From positions 78,221,429 through 78,285,428 of the forward strand of contig CM049312.1 in NCBI GenBank assembly GCA_026874595.1: DNA of 64,000 nt, in the 5' to 3' direction. The stretch comes from Sipunculus nudus. Its lineage: Eukaryota > Annelida > Sipuncula > Golfingiida > Sipunculidae. The notes below the pieces were generated by a model, which saw only the letters and a list, made by a program, of their open reading frames with translations, ran no database searches and was not told the DNA's origin. Positions 46,316 to 59,090 of the stretch are shown here, in pieces (the stretch's first letter is position 1; the number at the start of each line of letters is the position of its first letter). A program made the position numbers and the translations under genes.

Positions 46316-47765
46316 ATGATTGTTTTTTTCATTAAATATGCTGATGACACTGAACTGTCAAAAAGTAGTCCACCAGGTGAGTTCAGCTCTGTTCAGCTCT
46401 TGTTAAGCATACAAGCTTGTATTGAGGATATACTAACATGGATGAACAGCAACAAACTTAAATTGAATACTGACAAGACTGAAATTATGCCTGTCGGCTC
46501 TAAACCCCTTCTAAGGATGACTGACAGTGGTACTATTAGCATTGGGGGCTGCACTGTTCTTTTTCAAAATTCAATGAAGTATCTAGGTGTTAAGATTGAT
46601 CGTAATCTTTCAATGCATGATTATATTAGTAGTATATGTCGTGCGCCTTTCTCAAGCTCCGCCTTATAGCTTCAATCCGGCGTTTCCTCTCTATTAATGC
46701 GAGCTGTCGGCTCATTTGCGCAACAGCTATATCTCGCCTGGATACCTGTAATTAAGTTCTTGCTGGATTACCTGCAGAGCAAGTTACGCGGTTACAGATA
46801 GTCCAGAATAATGCTGCGCGTCTCATTCTTAAGAAGCGTAAGACCGACCATGTCACCCCGCCGCTCAAACAGCTCCATTGGCTTCCTGTCAAGTACCGTA
46901 TACAATACAAAATTGCTATTTTTGTTTACCGCCGTTTTGATGACTCACATCCATCATATTGGACTGAAAAAATAATAAATTATCGGCCTTTGCGTCCGCT
47001 GCGCTCGGCTGGCGGAAATATTCTTACAGGTACCAAAGTGTAATATGAAAATCGGTAAACGTTCCTTCCGTTTCATAGCCCCAAAATTTTGGAATTCACT
47101 TCCCATTACACTTAGAAAATCTCCTATTCTTGTATCATTTAAAGCTAATTAAAAAACGTATCTCTTTCGGCAAGCTTTTTGTAATTTATATGCATCAGTT
47201 TGTTTTTCTTGGGTCAGGCACAGGAAGTAGATTTCCATGAAATTGTATGTATGTGTATGTGTGTGTGTGTGAATTGCGCTATGAGTCCGACCATCGGAGA
47301 ATTTGGCGCTATATAAATACTTTATATTATTATTAAATAATATACATTTCATATATCATTCCTTTATAGAAAATGTGTAAGTTAATAGTGAACCATGTAG
47401 AAATGTTGGCTGTAGAATGCCATATATAAGATGCAGGAACTAGCAAACAGGCGAAATTGAAGACAACTGACAAACAGACAAACATACTGATAAATTGACC
47501 CAAGATAATATATGAAATATGGCCAAACAATGATATGTTGGGGAGGTTCGAGTGCACAACCCCCTTGTCTAAGACATTAGATGAACCAGTTTCAAAAGGA
47601 ACTGCGGCCTGTAGAATGCTACAGGTTAGACGCAAGAACCAGAAAGCAGCCGAAATTGAGGACAAACAGACGTACATACTGACAAATAGACACAAGATTA
47701 GAACCAGTCGACCAGACCAGGTTATGGAGAAGGCTCAGATTAAGAAGTGGAGCCCAAGTTTGTGA
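46073..47765. repeat. Roughly 200-bp repeat array split by a LINE
   Basis: Similar units start near 46073, 47411 and 47606, all with GTAGAATG/GTAGCATG, ACGCA-AACCAG and GACAAACAGAC words in order. The last two are about 200 bp apart. The LINE at 46320-47340 lies between the first and second. Confidence 0.55.
46320..47340 (+). mobile_element. 5'-truncated CR1/L2-like LINE
   Basis: The frame opens at the RT active site KYADDTELSKS and continues SNKLKLNTDKTEIM and MKYLGVKIDRNLSMHDYI. One frameshift (after SSICR) leads to LRLIASIRRFLSIN. It continues with ARLILKKRKTDHVTPPLKQLHWLPVKYRI and a decayed C-terminus. The 3' end has GGCGCTATATAAATACTTT followed by TTATTA repeats, a typical end for this clade. 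Most of ORF2 and all of ORF1 are missing. Confidence 0.8.
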
Positions 47766-47825
47766 AGATAAGACAACAATTGATGAAGTTATGACGGAAA
47801 TAAAAGTCTCTGGGTTATAAGCATT

Positions 47826-48028
47826 TCCATGAAATCTCGTTTTTTTCCCATTTGACGAGATATAGTGCGAAATTTGGCAAGACATGCAGTGTTATCTTGT
47901 CAAGCGGGTGATACGTTACGATATGCCGACAGCTAAACCTGTGTAACTGTAAAAGTCGCCGAGTAATAATTATTTACGTGAAATCTCGTTTTTTTCTCGT
48001 TTGACGAGATATAGTGCAAGATTTGGCC
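47826..48028. repeat. Two copies of a short hairpin-bearing repeat
   Basis: Units near 47826-47880 and 47980-48028 share GAAATCTCGTTTTTTTC and TTTGACGAGATATAGTGC. ATCTCG and CGAGAT within each can pair. Identity unknown. Confidence 0.4.
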
Positions 48029-48179
48029 AGTCTATTTTCTCATTAGATAAATATAAATCTTTAAGAAATCAGAGCACTCATGTGGATTGCAAATCTAAAA
48101 AGAAAAAAAAAAAAATTGCTGCACAGCCATTAAGTTAATGTTGTATACTATTCCAGAATAAATGTGCCTTCTCAAACTC

Positions 48180-48801
48180 TTTATCTACATCGAATATTTG
48201 TAAAGCGCTGTTTGTTATGCTTTGGGTTGCTGAGTTGTCCGCGAAATGTATTGAACTTATCTCCATACGCGTTTGTGTAGGCTGACAACTGACCAACTGA
48301 TCCAATGTGTTGACCAAGATAGACTCGCATTTTGTGTATTCAGGGGAAATTCACACTGTGACATCAATAAGCCGATTCTATGCCAGAGAACTGGACACAA
48401 TAATGCATGTTTCTAATAGAGCTCTTTGCATAGAGCGTTTTTAGCAGGCTTCCGGTTGCTTCATTCGATGCATTTCACTGCACGTCTCCCCTGTGTCACA
48501 TCCCTCCAATACCAAGTTAAACTATATAGACAGAGAAAAATAATATACACGTATCCGCTGCTCCAAAATGTACCTTAATTGTCACCAAATCATTCCTAAT
48601 CACTTTGTTTAGGACAATGAGAGATAACTATTCGATATCATTGTAATGTCGGCACACGCTATTGCCTCTTCTTTTCTCCTTGTTTTTGGCATGATATTCA
48701 GATATTATTATTCAGATTAACCTTTGCATACCTGTAGATGCGCCTTTGGCGCAGGTCCAAGAATTTCTAAACTGAAGCGATCGGGCATCACATTTCCCTT
48801 A

Positions 48802-48832
<31 letters not shown>

Positions 48833-49058
48833 AATATAACTGTTAGCTTTTACATACATATTTTGGTGGCTACAATCAGTCGTAACGTCATGGGAGAGTT
48901 CACGGGCATTAAAACATGAAGAACGCAGGATGGTAACACATCCAGCATTCCGCCCTAAATACATACTTAAGGGTCTTCCATCTCATTTAACTACACGTTG
49001 ACTTGCTTTGAGCAACGAATCCACAAATGTACCCACATCTTCAACGTCATCTAAAGGA
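48180..49058 (-). pseudogene. P450 relic: intron 3 and exon 3 (segmental copy 2)
   Basis: About 48925-49058 on the minus strand resembles exon 3 (GSFVDSLLKASQ-like), with its I-helix end lost. 48180-48420 matches the intron 3 relic of copy 1. Single copy here. Confidence 0.6.
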
Positions 49059-49099
49059 ATAAAAAACTCCGTTAAAACTCTATTGCTTCCATAAATCAA

Positions 49100-49960
49100 T
49101 TGCGACAGTTTGTTCAGTACACTATGTAAATAATCGATTAAATTTTTTTTCTGATAGCAGGTCCTAATGGAACATATATTTGCACAACTTGCGTATCCTT
49201 TTTATTCTTTGCATACCGAGACAACCACGGCAGTCGATATCAGAAACTCCTACACGCTAGTTATCTGTAATATTTTATGAGAAGGATCACCAAGGTGAAC
49301 AGTGGGTGTGTGTGTGGAACGCTGATGAACAAGGGAACAACTGACTGTATGTAATCATTCTTAGTTGTAAATCACTCCAAATGTTATCAGTGACATGGAA
49401 CATCATTGAAAAGAATAATTCGCTCATTTAAAAATTTAACAAATCTCCGCAGCCTAATTAATTAATAAAACAGGAACATACATAAAAATAATTATATAGA
49501 TTATTATACAATTTTGATGTCATTGTCATTTCCGACGTTTTCGTGTCTCTTGTGTCACACAGAAGGATATTAATATCCATGCTACTTATTATAATTTATA
49601 AATTAATTATAATATATTTTATGTTAAAAGGCTATGAAATCTGCACATATACTTTTCTAACTTCCCCGGGGACACGGTATAAATATAATCTGCGTCGATA
49701 AAACGTATATTCTCTCAGATAATATTTACGGTGTCGCTCCAGTATTTTTAATCTGAGGCTAAAAAGAAAGGCATAGCGTTTATGTACTTGAGACGGCTTT
49801 ACATCAGGAAGAAAGAAGACATACAAGAATATAAAAACCTTAAAATATGCATCGATATGTAAAATGAATTGTACACACGACATGGGGACATGATTTAAAT
49901 ACCCGAATTTTAATGTCTTATATCATTGAAATAAATGCAAAATTCGAAATTCCGTCCCGG
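49100..49960. other. Non-coding, paralogous to copy 1; Helentron empty site
   Basis: At about 49200-49206 the T-run continues straight into ATTCTTTGC, the uninterrupted form of the site occupied by the element at 27174-28347. No gene recognised. Confidence 0.6.
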
Positions 49961-49999
49961 GAAAAGAACATACAGCTTCCGCATTAACAACTATATGTT

Positions 50000-50290
50000 T
50001 GCAGGTGTTATGCTTCTCTGGACACGAATCACTTGGCATCCCACCTACACTATGTGTCTACTGCTCCACTGTCATACTTCACACAAACCCCTTTCATTTA
50101 GTGCCCTTGGTCACTGAACCTAACCAGTGACCGATACAACCCATTAAGTGCACGTGGAGTCCACGTGTAAACAAAGCCAGGTATCATTAATCACAGGCTG
50201 TAAATACCACAAGCCGGGCTGGTACACTTCGGTAAATAATGATGCCAGTCTAATTAGGATTTTTCTATTGACTAGCGATAGAGAATCGTC
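50000..50290 (-). promoter_or_regulatory. Conserved upstream block of the relic P450 (copy 2)
   Basis: Counterpart of 29200-29480. The core is AGTGCCCTTGGTCACT at 50100-50115, which retains most of the inverted symmetry. Confidence 0.4.
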
Positions 50291-50761
50291 CATATAAACC
50301 CAAGAGTAAGGGTAAGTGGTCACAATCGCGGATGTTTCATATATATTGAGCGTTACCGAGATGGTTAGGTACATACGTATTCAGATAAGTAACGATGAAC
50401 ACTGATGCCGGTTTGATAGTTGGTTTGTCTGATAGCAACTTTATGCAAAAGGTAATGACGAAATCTTCATGAAATTTTGGGGATGGTTAGGGTAATAGCC
50501 AATGAATTCATCATATTTTTGTGGTCATATAGATTATCATCAAATCTTTTCTTTCAAAGGTTTCTTCTCTTCCAAAGTCTCGTTTCTTTCTTGTCCCCTA
50601 GTTCCAGCTGGTCATTGGTAGGACTTAGGGCTTTGCCTACACTGCCATTAAAAATGTGAATATTACGGTGGACGTTTGGTTTAGATAAAGAGACAACAGC
50701 CTTTTAGCTACATGGCTTAAGATCAATAAAAAAAATGACACGTTCTCTCCACAGGCAGGCA

Positions 50762-50767
50762 TTTATT
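50762..50767 (-). terminator. Polyadenylation signal of P450 copy 2
   Basis: AATAAA on the minus strand about 80 bp after the stop codon. The corresponding copy 1 sequence reads GTATTAAATC on the plus strand and lacks it. Confidence 0.45.
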
Positions 50768-50845
50768 CTGTCAATTGATTTAATATATTTGTGTGAGATA
50801 GATTATTAAAGTTATCGTAATATATACCATGGATAACGGCTGATT

Positions 50846-51056
50846 CTAGTCCCGTGAGACAATTCTACAGATAAAATCTTTTGGACACACTGCCGCCGTC
50901 AGTTCAAAGTCTCGCGGGTCACATGACGGGAGCTCCTGGCCCTCTACAGGGTGGAAGGAGAACTTCTGCCACAAAGTGGCAATGAACAGGAAAACTCTGT
51001 GTTTTGCGAATGTTTCTCCAACACACGATCGTGGTCCTCCTCCAAATGCCATTAAC
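50846..51056 (-). CDS. P450 copy 2 exon 6: heme loop and C-terminus
   Basis: 211 nt, acceptor CCCAG, FGGGPRSCVG, ending RIVSRD then stop. Confidence 0.88.
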
Positions 51057-53406
51057 CTGGGAAAGATCAGAATTAATATGAGCGGAACACACAATTCATA
51101 TGTGATTTTGTGTACATTTGACCAATAAAACAGGGAAAACAGGGTACAAGGGAGTCCAGTGTGGACATTATTATTATAAAAAATAAACAATTATAAAAAG
51201 GTACATATAGTCAACACGGAATTAATCAAAGTACACATTCTTCATCAAACTGACACCCGCACACATGTCCTGAAGAGTTCAATGAAATTATTTAGAGAGT
51301 TATTATTACTCAGACGTTTTGTATATTGAAAATGCTCAAAGAATTACAGATGATCTATTCAGATACAATTGCTCAAACACTTTCTTGACAAGAGTGAGTT
51401 TTAACTTTTCTACCCACTTGGTCCTCTTTGGGTGATTTACAGGAAGAAATTTTCCCTCTTTGTCCAGGAACCGCTCAGGTTTGAATTTCCAGGGCTCTTC
51501 CCAGTCCTTGTTATGATGTGCTTCCCACAAATTCATAATCACCTGCCGAATACATGTATTATTAAAGACATAAGACATATTTATCACAAAGTACGTTTTT
51601 CGAGCATTGCCCCCAACCATGAAAACACAATGAATTATATAAATAACCGGTCACGTAGTAAGAAAGGATATTTGCTCAGCATATTTAGCCAAACCTTTGT
51701 TAAATACACAAACACTTTCAAACCTTATTTGGTAACACGTAACAGGATAAATTGCAGATTTTATATAGTGTGTGCTACCAGTTTCATCTTCAGGGTGTAA
51801 ATGTATATTAATGATACAAACTCTCCAAAATGGATATTGATTTGACTGGATCTTCGTATTCTGTGGCCGTTATTTTTGTTACAAAACTTTAGGCCTATTC
51901 ATAATATCCATGCTGAGGTAGGATTACATTATTACACTTGAAACATTTTTTCAGATTATGTAGATTTTTACTATGTCCAGGCATCCTGTTTGGAAAGTTT
52001 TAAATATTTTTGTAAAACGGTGAGTAAATCCATGGAGATTATCAACCATGTTATTTCTTCATAATGCCCTATGAAGTTTAACATTCTGAAATGGAAAAAT
52101 AATAATCCTTCAGAGATCTGTAACTAAAACCAAAGAATCTCTAACTGGGTTAAATTTGCGATTCGCGGAATGTATTCAAAAGTGTGCCAAACTGCATTCC
52201 TAGCATTTTACTGAAGTGACACTCGAGATCTCTTACAGATAAATGAATCATGATCTTTTAGTTTAATTTTTTTCTGAAGACTGATAGAATGAGATAAAGT
52301 TCTTCCAAGGTTATTAATACTCTTTGCTCAAGACAAAATTTAAAAAATGTCAGCCTCTAGCATCATATATCGAGGGGACACGAACTTTCTGTATGGATGT
52401 TTAAAACTCGCACGGAGAGGCGGGCAGACAGATAGCTAAAACTAATTCCATTCATGCTACTCCTGAAGGCAAATATCAAACCAAACTTGAATGAAATCGG
52501 ATAAAATTTATGAAGTTTCAAAACTAAAGTGTGATGACTGAGAGGAAATAATATCAGACAGACCAACAGACAGACAGTCTGAAAGCAATCCCTTTGAAGA
52601 TACCCCCCCCCCCCCCCCAAAAAAAAAAAAATCCATAGAGCCGAATTTCAATGAAACATTTGGGACTGTTCTCGTCCGATAATGCATTTTTTATCACATC
52701 TTCGAAAATTATTACAATATTGGCCGTGTTGTATGTAATGTTGACTAGTTATGGTATAATATTTGTTGTTTTGATTTATTACTATGTGCAATATTGATCC
52801 TTTATTACGAGACAATATATGATGCATTAAACGTGTGGTAAAGTTTTGCACCTTTCCTTCCCAATCATTATGCACATTATGGGAAGTTTAACAAACATAT
52901 TCCATACCGGTGTTCCCCTGTCAATATCATAACCTCCCAGTGTAGTATCCCTTGTGGCAGCTCGAGGGATCAGTCCTCCTACAGAGACATATCTCTGTAT
53001 CTCAGTAAAGATGGCGTTGAGGTAGTGCATGTCTGTTCTGTGATGTACCGATGGCATCTGACTCCGTCCAATAACAGTGTCAATCTCCTCCTGTAGTTTC
53101 TTTTGGATTTCAGGATAATGCAGGGAGATCAGCATCAAAGAGGACACAGTTGAAAATGTTGTCATCACACCTAAAACAATCCGAATAAATTATAAATGAT
53201 TTAAACAATTTTAAGTCATAGTGTGCATAACGTTTATTTTTATCATTATATTTGTCCAAAATTTTAAAATTAATCAGTCATAACTGAAACTACTCCTGAA
53301 AATAACAGGCTATTTAAACTATCAATCACTTACTAAGAAACTGTATGACTATCAAGAGAAGGCGGAAGTCCTATATTAAGATGCACACATACCCACTGTG
53401 TTTTTT

Positions 53407-53457
<51 letters not shown>

Positions 53458-55156
53458 AAAACCTCGATGAAATCACAGAGTTTTTAAGGATGGAAAAGTC
53501 TTCATAGTGGAAATAACCTAAACACTTAATGAATGAAAACGACAGTTCGGTTTATTGTAGAAAGGGGAGGAGAAGCAAGTGACACTACAGGAAGGCTTAT
53601 AGACTGACCAAGTCGATGCAACTGTTTAAACATAATTTCCCTTACTCACAGAACCATCAAACATACTTCGCTGTGTTGCAAAGCTTAGAACAGGAACTGT
53701 CACCCGCTCGAAATTATATAACTGAAGTACGGCTCTCTGGCTGACTGATTCAGTGATAAGAGCTGGTACTGAGTAACGTCTATTGGTTCATGGAACCAAG
53801 TTTTATATTAAGCATTTTAGTAGTAAACGTAAATACTAAAGCCCAGGGAGGGCCAGGAGGCTTATTTCCTTTGAGAAATCTGACCGAATGTTATTTGGGT
53901 CAGACAGTTAATGTTATGAACCATTACAAATATAATTTTTGGTTAGCTAACTGATCAACTGACTCGGTGTGTGAACCTAGAAAGACTCATGTTTGTTAAC
54001 ATGGTTAAATTCAGCCTGCGGCACCAATACACCAGTTCTTATCCAGCGACTTGGACATGCATGTCGTTAATAAAGCGCTGTGTAGGAACAGCTTTTGAAT
54101 GGCTAACAGTTGCATCATAACCCCGATGCGTTTATATACATGTCAACAACCAATACTCAGCAAATTAAACTTTAAAGGTATAGACAGAACGAATCACGCT
54201 TGTGCAGCCAATGTTTACAAAACTGCAGACGGCTGGAAGAAAAAATGTATTGCAGGAACACAAATTCTTCTTCTTCTCTTCTTAAGACCTACTGCATATT
54301 CTATTCTAATATTCATATATTGTCTTAGTGATCACTATTTCTGTTGTTTTAAAAAATGTTAAAAAAATGCTTTATTAGCTGAATGTGCAACTTTTGGTGG
54401 ATAAACAAAACCATAAAGTCAAGGCTAATTAATTTTCGGGCATCGAAAGATAAAGACAGCATATAAGTTCATGTTACCTGCTGAGAATAAAACCAGCATC
54501 GTTCCCAAAATAGATTCGTCCGTGATCAGTGGTCTTCCATCGGCTTTCAATTCCCGTTTACTGGCTTCGATCAACGAATCCACAAACGAACGTGCATCTT
54601 CGTTCCCATAACGCATCTAAAGTAATCAAATAATCCTTTATCATTGCTAAAACTATGGCGTAAAGTAGAATCACAGTACCACGTGTATTATAGATATAAA
54701 TATTTCATCCTTAATCTGAAAGCATTCCCCTGGATTATATAATCGCCGAATTGTCTTACTTTTGATTCCTTGTATACCGGTAGGAGTGCCGCATCACGGA
54801 CCTCCAGGAATTGTCGTAAATATTTAACATTTTTTATTGGCAGCCAGCGAAGAAAGGGAAGGAGGTCCAGTTCGGCCCCGAATCCAGGCGTCATGCACCC
54901 AAGCAAACGTTCCGCCATTTCTGAAATGTCTTTAGCTTCCTTTGAACCTCTTTCGACCCCTCGGCCCATAATCTAGCAAAAGAGCAAGAGAATAGTGCCA
55001 GCATTTGTTTTTGTCTGCATTAAACGCTATTAATTACTTGTTATTGCCATTTTACATAGCAGTCTAAATGCATAGTATTTTGGAATTGGTTTCTTTGATA
55101 AAATGTGTTATATCTACATGATTCATTCATATGACGTCAATTCTTGATTAAAACTC

Positions 55157-55187
<31 letters not shown>

Positions 55188-56857
55188 AGTAGTATATAAG
55201 TGATGAACGAATCTAACAATGCTCTAATAGCCTGATGCTGAGAGCTGATACACAGAATTTACATCGAAAATGTTCAGTTTTACATTGACACGTGTTTTCA
55301 TGCTGCCGCAATCGTCATATGTGAAATGTTAAGGAATGGTTGGTGACATTATGTAATTACGCGCCGAAGCACTCAGCCATGGTCAAGTGGGAGTGTATGG
55401 GGATTATGATTATGTCTGCATTTGGAAATCAGTCAAAGTCAGCTACAGCACCAAACATACAATCTATAATTAAGAGGCATAGCAACCAGCTTTCGAGCGG
55501 ACAAAACAAAACGCTGCTCAGCGGATGCAAAAGCAGTAGAATAACAGAATGCCTCCTTAAAGGAGTACGCCTACAAGCTGGCATTATTTGTGCCGCTGAC
55601 GTTATAACCCCAACCTCCGAGAAAACCTGCATCGGACTTGCCGGCAACGACTTAAGATTCCCCTGCAGGAACCACAAGAAATCATTCATCCACCCCAAGT
55701 ACAAAATTCTCCGAATTCTCCGAAGTTCATTTGGCTCCAACTGAAAACAAATACCCCATATTCAATAAACTGGCGGGTCCTCAAGCGTGCACCCCCTATA
55801 GAAAGCTTTCCAGTGGAAGTCGTAATGTTTGCCTGGGAGAAAAGGTCCAAATCATAACGTTCCGCAAGACACAAAACTCAACAAAAGATCAGAGCTCATT
55901 TCCAAATGCACACATAATCATTATCCCGACACACTCCCACCTGACCATGGCTGAGTGCTTCGGCACGTAATTACCTAATGTCACCAACATTTCACATATG
56001 ACGATTGCGACAGCATGAAAACACGTGTTAATGTTAAACTAATCATTTTCGTTGTAAATTGTCAATGACCATTATCGGCTGCCTCAAACGAACGTTGTAA
56101 ACATCGAGGTGATAACTGAGATATTCATGTTGCTATAAGCAGATATTCATATATTTACCCGATTTCTAATCGTATTATGATTATTACATAGAAAACGTCA
56201 ACGATGTTTTACTTTAATTTTTTATGCGTAACGCGTAAACAATTTTATCGTCTTCTAAATGTAAGCCACCACATATTCTAAACCAAGACATGACGACTTC
56301 TCTCTTACCAAGCAGGCTATTATGTTTGTCAAGGCTAATCTTAGTTCTGGTTGTGGGTTTACCGGTACACCACCGGTTATATCATAGGTTTCGACCAGTT
56401 TCTCAAGTTCATTTTGGATCAGCTCCTCTACTTCTTTGCCGCCTTCACCATAAGTCTTTATACTATGATGGACGGCTTTCCGCAGCATGGACCACATTTT
56501 CCCATACGGAGCAAAGGCAACATCATTTGCGTGATATGTGCAGACTTCAACAGCATATGACGCTCTTGATCTGCCTGCGAAGTCTTCTCCCTTAGTCACT
56601 AGTGCTTCGTTGAGCAGTTCGGAAGAATTGACGACGACTGATTTAGATCCAAACATACTGATGCTGAAGATATCTCCGTTCTTTTCTGCTAATTTTGATA
56701 GCCCTAGGTGTATACCATTACGTGGTAGTTGCAGCACGTTGCCGAATAAAGGCAGGCCTGGCGCTAAGGGGGGTCGTTTCCGTTTCCGTTCATTCAGCCA
56801 TGTATACACGTAGGAAACGATGACAACCACAGCCACAGATATCACAAACTCCCACAT
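50846..56857 (-). CDS. Cytochrome P450, clan 2 (CYP17/CYP1-like), 6 exons, copy 2
   Basis: Exons 56857-56309, 54972-54760, 54616-54478, 53170-52908, 51542-51418 and 51056-50846 have exactly the lengths of copy 1 (549, 213, 139, 263, 125, 211 nt) and give 499 aa. Motifs: membrane anchor, NERKRKRPP, I-helix LFSAGVMTTFS, K-helix EIQR, FKPERF, heme loop FGGGPRSCVG. The I-helix acid is again replaced by Met. All splice sites are canonical and no stop or frameshift is seen, so both copies look functional. An upstream Met at 56866 lies exactly at a likely acceptor, so the protein could start three residues earlier. Intron 1 carries a long-TIR element (55256-56060). Confidence 0.88.
51418..51542 (-). 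CDS. P450 copy 2 exon 5: PERF region
   Basis: 125 nt, acceptor GGCAG, donor AA|GTGGGT as in copy 1. FKPERF present. Confidence 0.75.
52908..53170 (-). CDS. P450 copy 2 exon 4: I-helix to K-helix
   Basis: 263 nt, VMTTFS and EIQR. Only about five differences from copy 1 across the exon and adjacent intron. Confidence 0.85.
53413..53458. repeat. (TA)n microsatellite in P450 copy 2 intron 3
   Basis: TA run absent from the matching place in copy 1. Confidence 0.85.
54478..54616 (-). CDS. P450 copy 2 exon 3: start of I-helix
   Basis: 139 nt, MRYGNEDARSFVDSL to LFSA. Donor GTAACA. Confidence 0.85.
54760..54972 (-). CDS. P450 copy 2 exon 2
   Basis: 71 codons, phase 0-0, LDLLPFLRWLPIK conserved. 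Donor GTAAGA. Confidence 0.85.
55256..56060. mobile_element. 805-bp long-TIR element in P450 copy 2 intron 1
   Basis: The ends AATTTACATCGAAAATG and (reversed) AATTTACAACGAAAATG begin imperfect inverted repeats of roughly 190 bp. These include CACGTGTTTTCATGCTG, CGCAATCGTCATATG and GAAGCACTCAGCCATGG. Copy 1 lacks it. The interior has overlapping ORFs of 134 and 103 codons on opposite strands with no recognised domain. Class of DNA element unknown. Confidence 0.6.
56309..56857 (-). CDS. P450 copy 2 exon 1: membrane anchor to B/C region
   Basis: Starts at MWEFVIS, shared with copy 1; MYIMWEF from 56866 is possible. Ends IIACL before GTAAGAG. Confidence 0.85.
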
Positions 56858-57479
56858 GATATACATCTGTAATAACCAGAACGACGGTTAACCTAGCAAG
56901 AACAGTCTTTGTTAAAATTCCATGCACCAGAGAACAACTGGCTTATTGTATTAGATCTGTTGACCACTCGGAATTTTACCAGTGACCTCAAATAGCTTAG
57001 AAAGGGTAACTTGGTCAACCGTTAGTTCCATAGAGAAAGTGATTGAATTATAACTAATTTCTTAATTTTTATTTCAATTTCATATACATTAAATATGCAA
57101 AATATATTATATTTGATGCAGTGGCGTCCTTATCGTTTCACAAGCTGGAGGAAATGATTAATCCATTGGCTGTCTGTAATATTAACCTTCTATAGCAGAA
57201 AATCAATATATTTTAAAGTCCTGTTAGGTAAAAATGTTAAAGAATCTAAGTATAAATATTATCTCAAACGATTCATCTTATTAGCGACTTTTTTATATTA
57301 TGTGTTTATATATTTTTTTCCGGTGGCATTTTATTGTATAATGTTATCCACCTTAACTCTTTGATTCAGTTTAAATGAATATTACACTGTTTGTGGTTTA
57401 TTTTAAAATGTTCATGATTGCTATTCAATAATATATTGTAAAGCGCCTAGAGTTAATTCTTCTCATCTTGATATATGGA

Positions 57480-58078
57480 AAATATTATAGGAACAAGTTT
57501 TTATTAGACGCCTTATGTTAAAAGGCAGTCAAAGGATGTACTTCCTTAGAAAATTGAAATTCTACATATTGATAAGAAAATACTAAATTTGTTTTACACA
57601 TCTGTTGTACAAAATGCGGTAACCTTCAGTATTATTTGCTGGTGGAATATTTTGAGTGTCGTTAATAAAAAAAGATTGGAAAGAACGAGGAAAACTGCAG
57701 AACGTATTATTGGTGTAGACTTAGAAAACTTTGAAAGCATGTACTGTCTAAAGGTACTGAGCAGGTTTAAAATCATGATGAGGAGTCAGCATCTGTTGAG
57801 TGGAGCAATGTATATAGTCCATCATCTTTAAAACAAATCGTTTGAGCGACTCATTCATGCCCAGTGCCGTGCGTTTGGTCAATAAGCACATGTAAAGCAT
57901 TAACATGTTTTCGTTAATCATATGCTTTTTACACAGTTTTATTATTACTATAGTTATTATTATTATTATTTTATTATTATTATTTTATTTTCTTTGTTGT
58001 GCCACATATCATTTGCTTGACACCTTAATTCCGCATTGTCAATAAATGATATCTTATCATATCTTATCTTATAAATTG
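57480..58078 (+). pseudogene. LINE 3' fragment (Rex1/CR1-like)
   Basis: About 57550-57830 encodes a C-terminal RT-ORF piece (LFYTSVVQNAVTFSIICWW, RLERTRKTAERIIGV). It continues after a stop with FERLIHAQCRAFG. It ends with ATTATT and TATCTTATC repeats near 58078, a typical LINE tail. Not present in copy 1 at this place. Dead on arrival. Confidence 0.65.
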
Positions 58079-58859
58079 TATGCTTGTAAAGTTATGTATG
58101 AGAGTTGCAATCCGATAAATTTTTCATTCTGCCTTGAAACAACAAGGAATTTCAATATTTTTGTAACATCTTAATACTCAAAACAACAACAAACAGCGTC
58201 ACAGCATAAATGAAACTGAGGAATGAGAGAAAAAAATTATTTGTTTGGATGCATGATTCCTTATCACTAGTTCCTTAATTATCTCATGACAGATTCAGAA
58301 ATAACACCCCTGGTTTGGTTTTTCTATGTATAAATTGTTGCAGATGAAAGTGTGCCGTAATGAAACTTATCTGACATGATCATGCCTTGAAAATTATTTT
58401 CGTACAATCATTTTCCTAGCGTCTGGAGGATTTATCTTCATATTGCACTCAAAGTCAGTTAGTGTGGGGTAGGAATGTGGTGGGGGGGGGGGCATGGCCC
58501 CCTGCGGCATCCCCCCCCCAGGAGCTGCGCCGCTGTTAGCTCCTTACTGTGAGGCAGATACTCGTTTACTAATGGTAAAAATTTATGCTAAATGTTAAAG
58601 ATCAAAGAATTTTAAAGTATGCTTTAAATTCTCTAAGCATGTACGGGCTCTACATACAATGAATAATACATACAACAACGTATAATCATATAATATATTT
58701 CAACTACTCGAATTGGTCATCCTATTAAAATTGAAATAAATCCGATAAAAAAATGTGCTATTAGAAATACCTTTTCAGTGACACGTATAGGCAGGATCCC
58801 AACACACAGTTCCCTGTTTGCTAGTGTTTTGAGTAATCAGACAAGATTCACTGGGCGCT

Positions 58860-59090
58860 CGACCTACACATAACCAACACGTCCTTGTCGCTCTATTAAC
58901 ATCCTTCATATACACTCCTCTCATTTAGCGTCCTTGGACACTTGTCTTGACCAGTGACCGATGCATTAAGTACACAGCGGGTACACAGGGTCATATTATC
59001 AACAGGGTGAATATTGCATTCCGCTCTAATACACTGCGGCATATAACATTGTCTTTTTAGTTTAGAATAGTTTATTGACCAGCTACTCTA
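58860..59090 (-). promoter_or_regulatory. Conserved upstream block of P450 copy 2
   Basis: Lies about 2 kb upstream of the start codon. The core AGCGTCCTTGGACACT at 58927-58942 is one base short of perfect symmetry. The greater distance than in copy 1 partly reflects the LINE fragment. Confidence 0.45.

Noticed and set aside
55340-55744. 134-codon ORF as a host gene
   Set aside because: It lies inside the long-TIR element, partly within an inverted arm, with an overlapping antisense ORF and no known domain.
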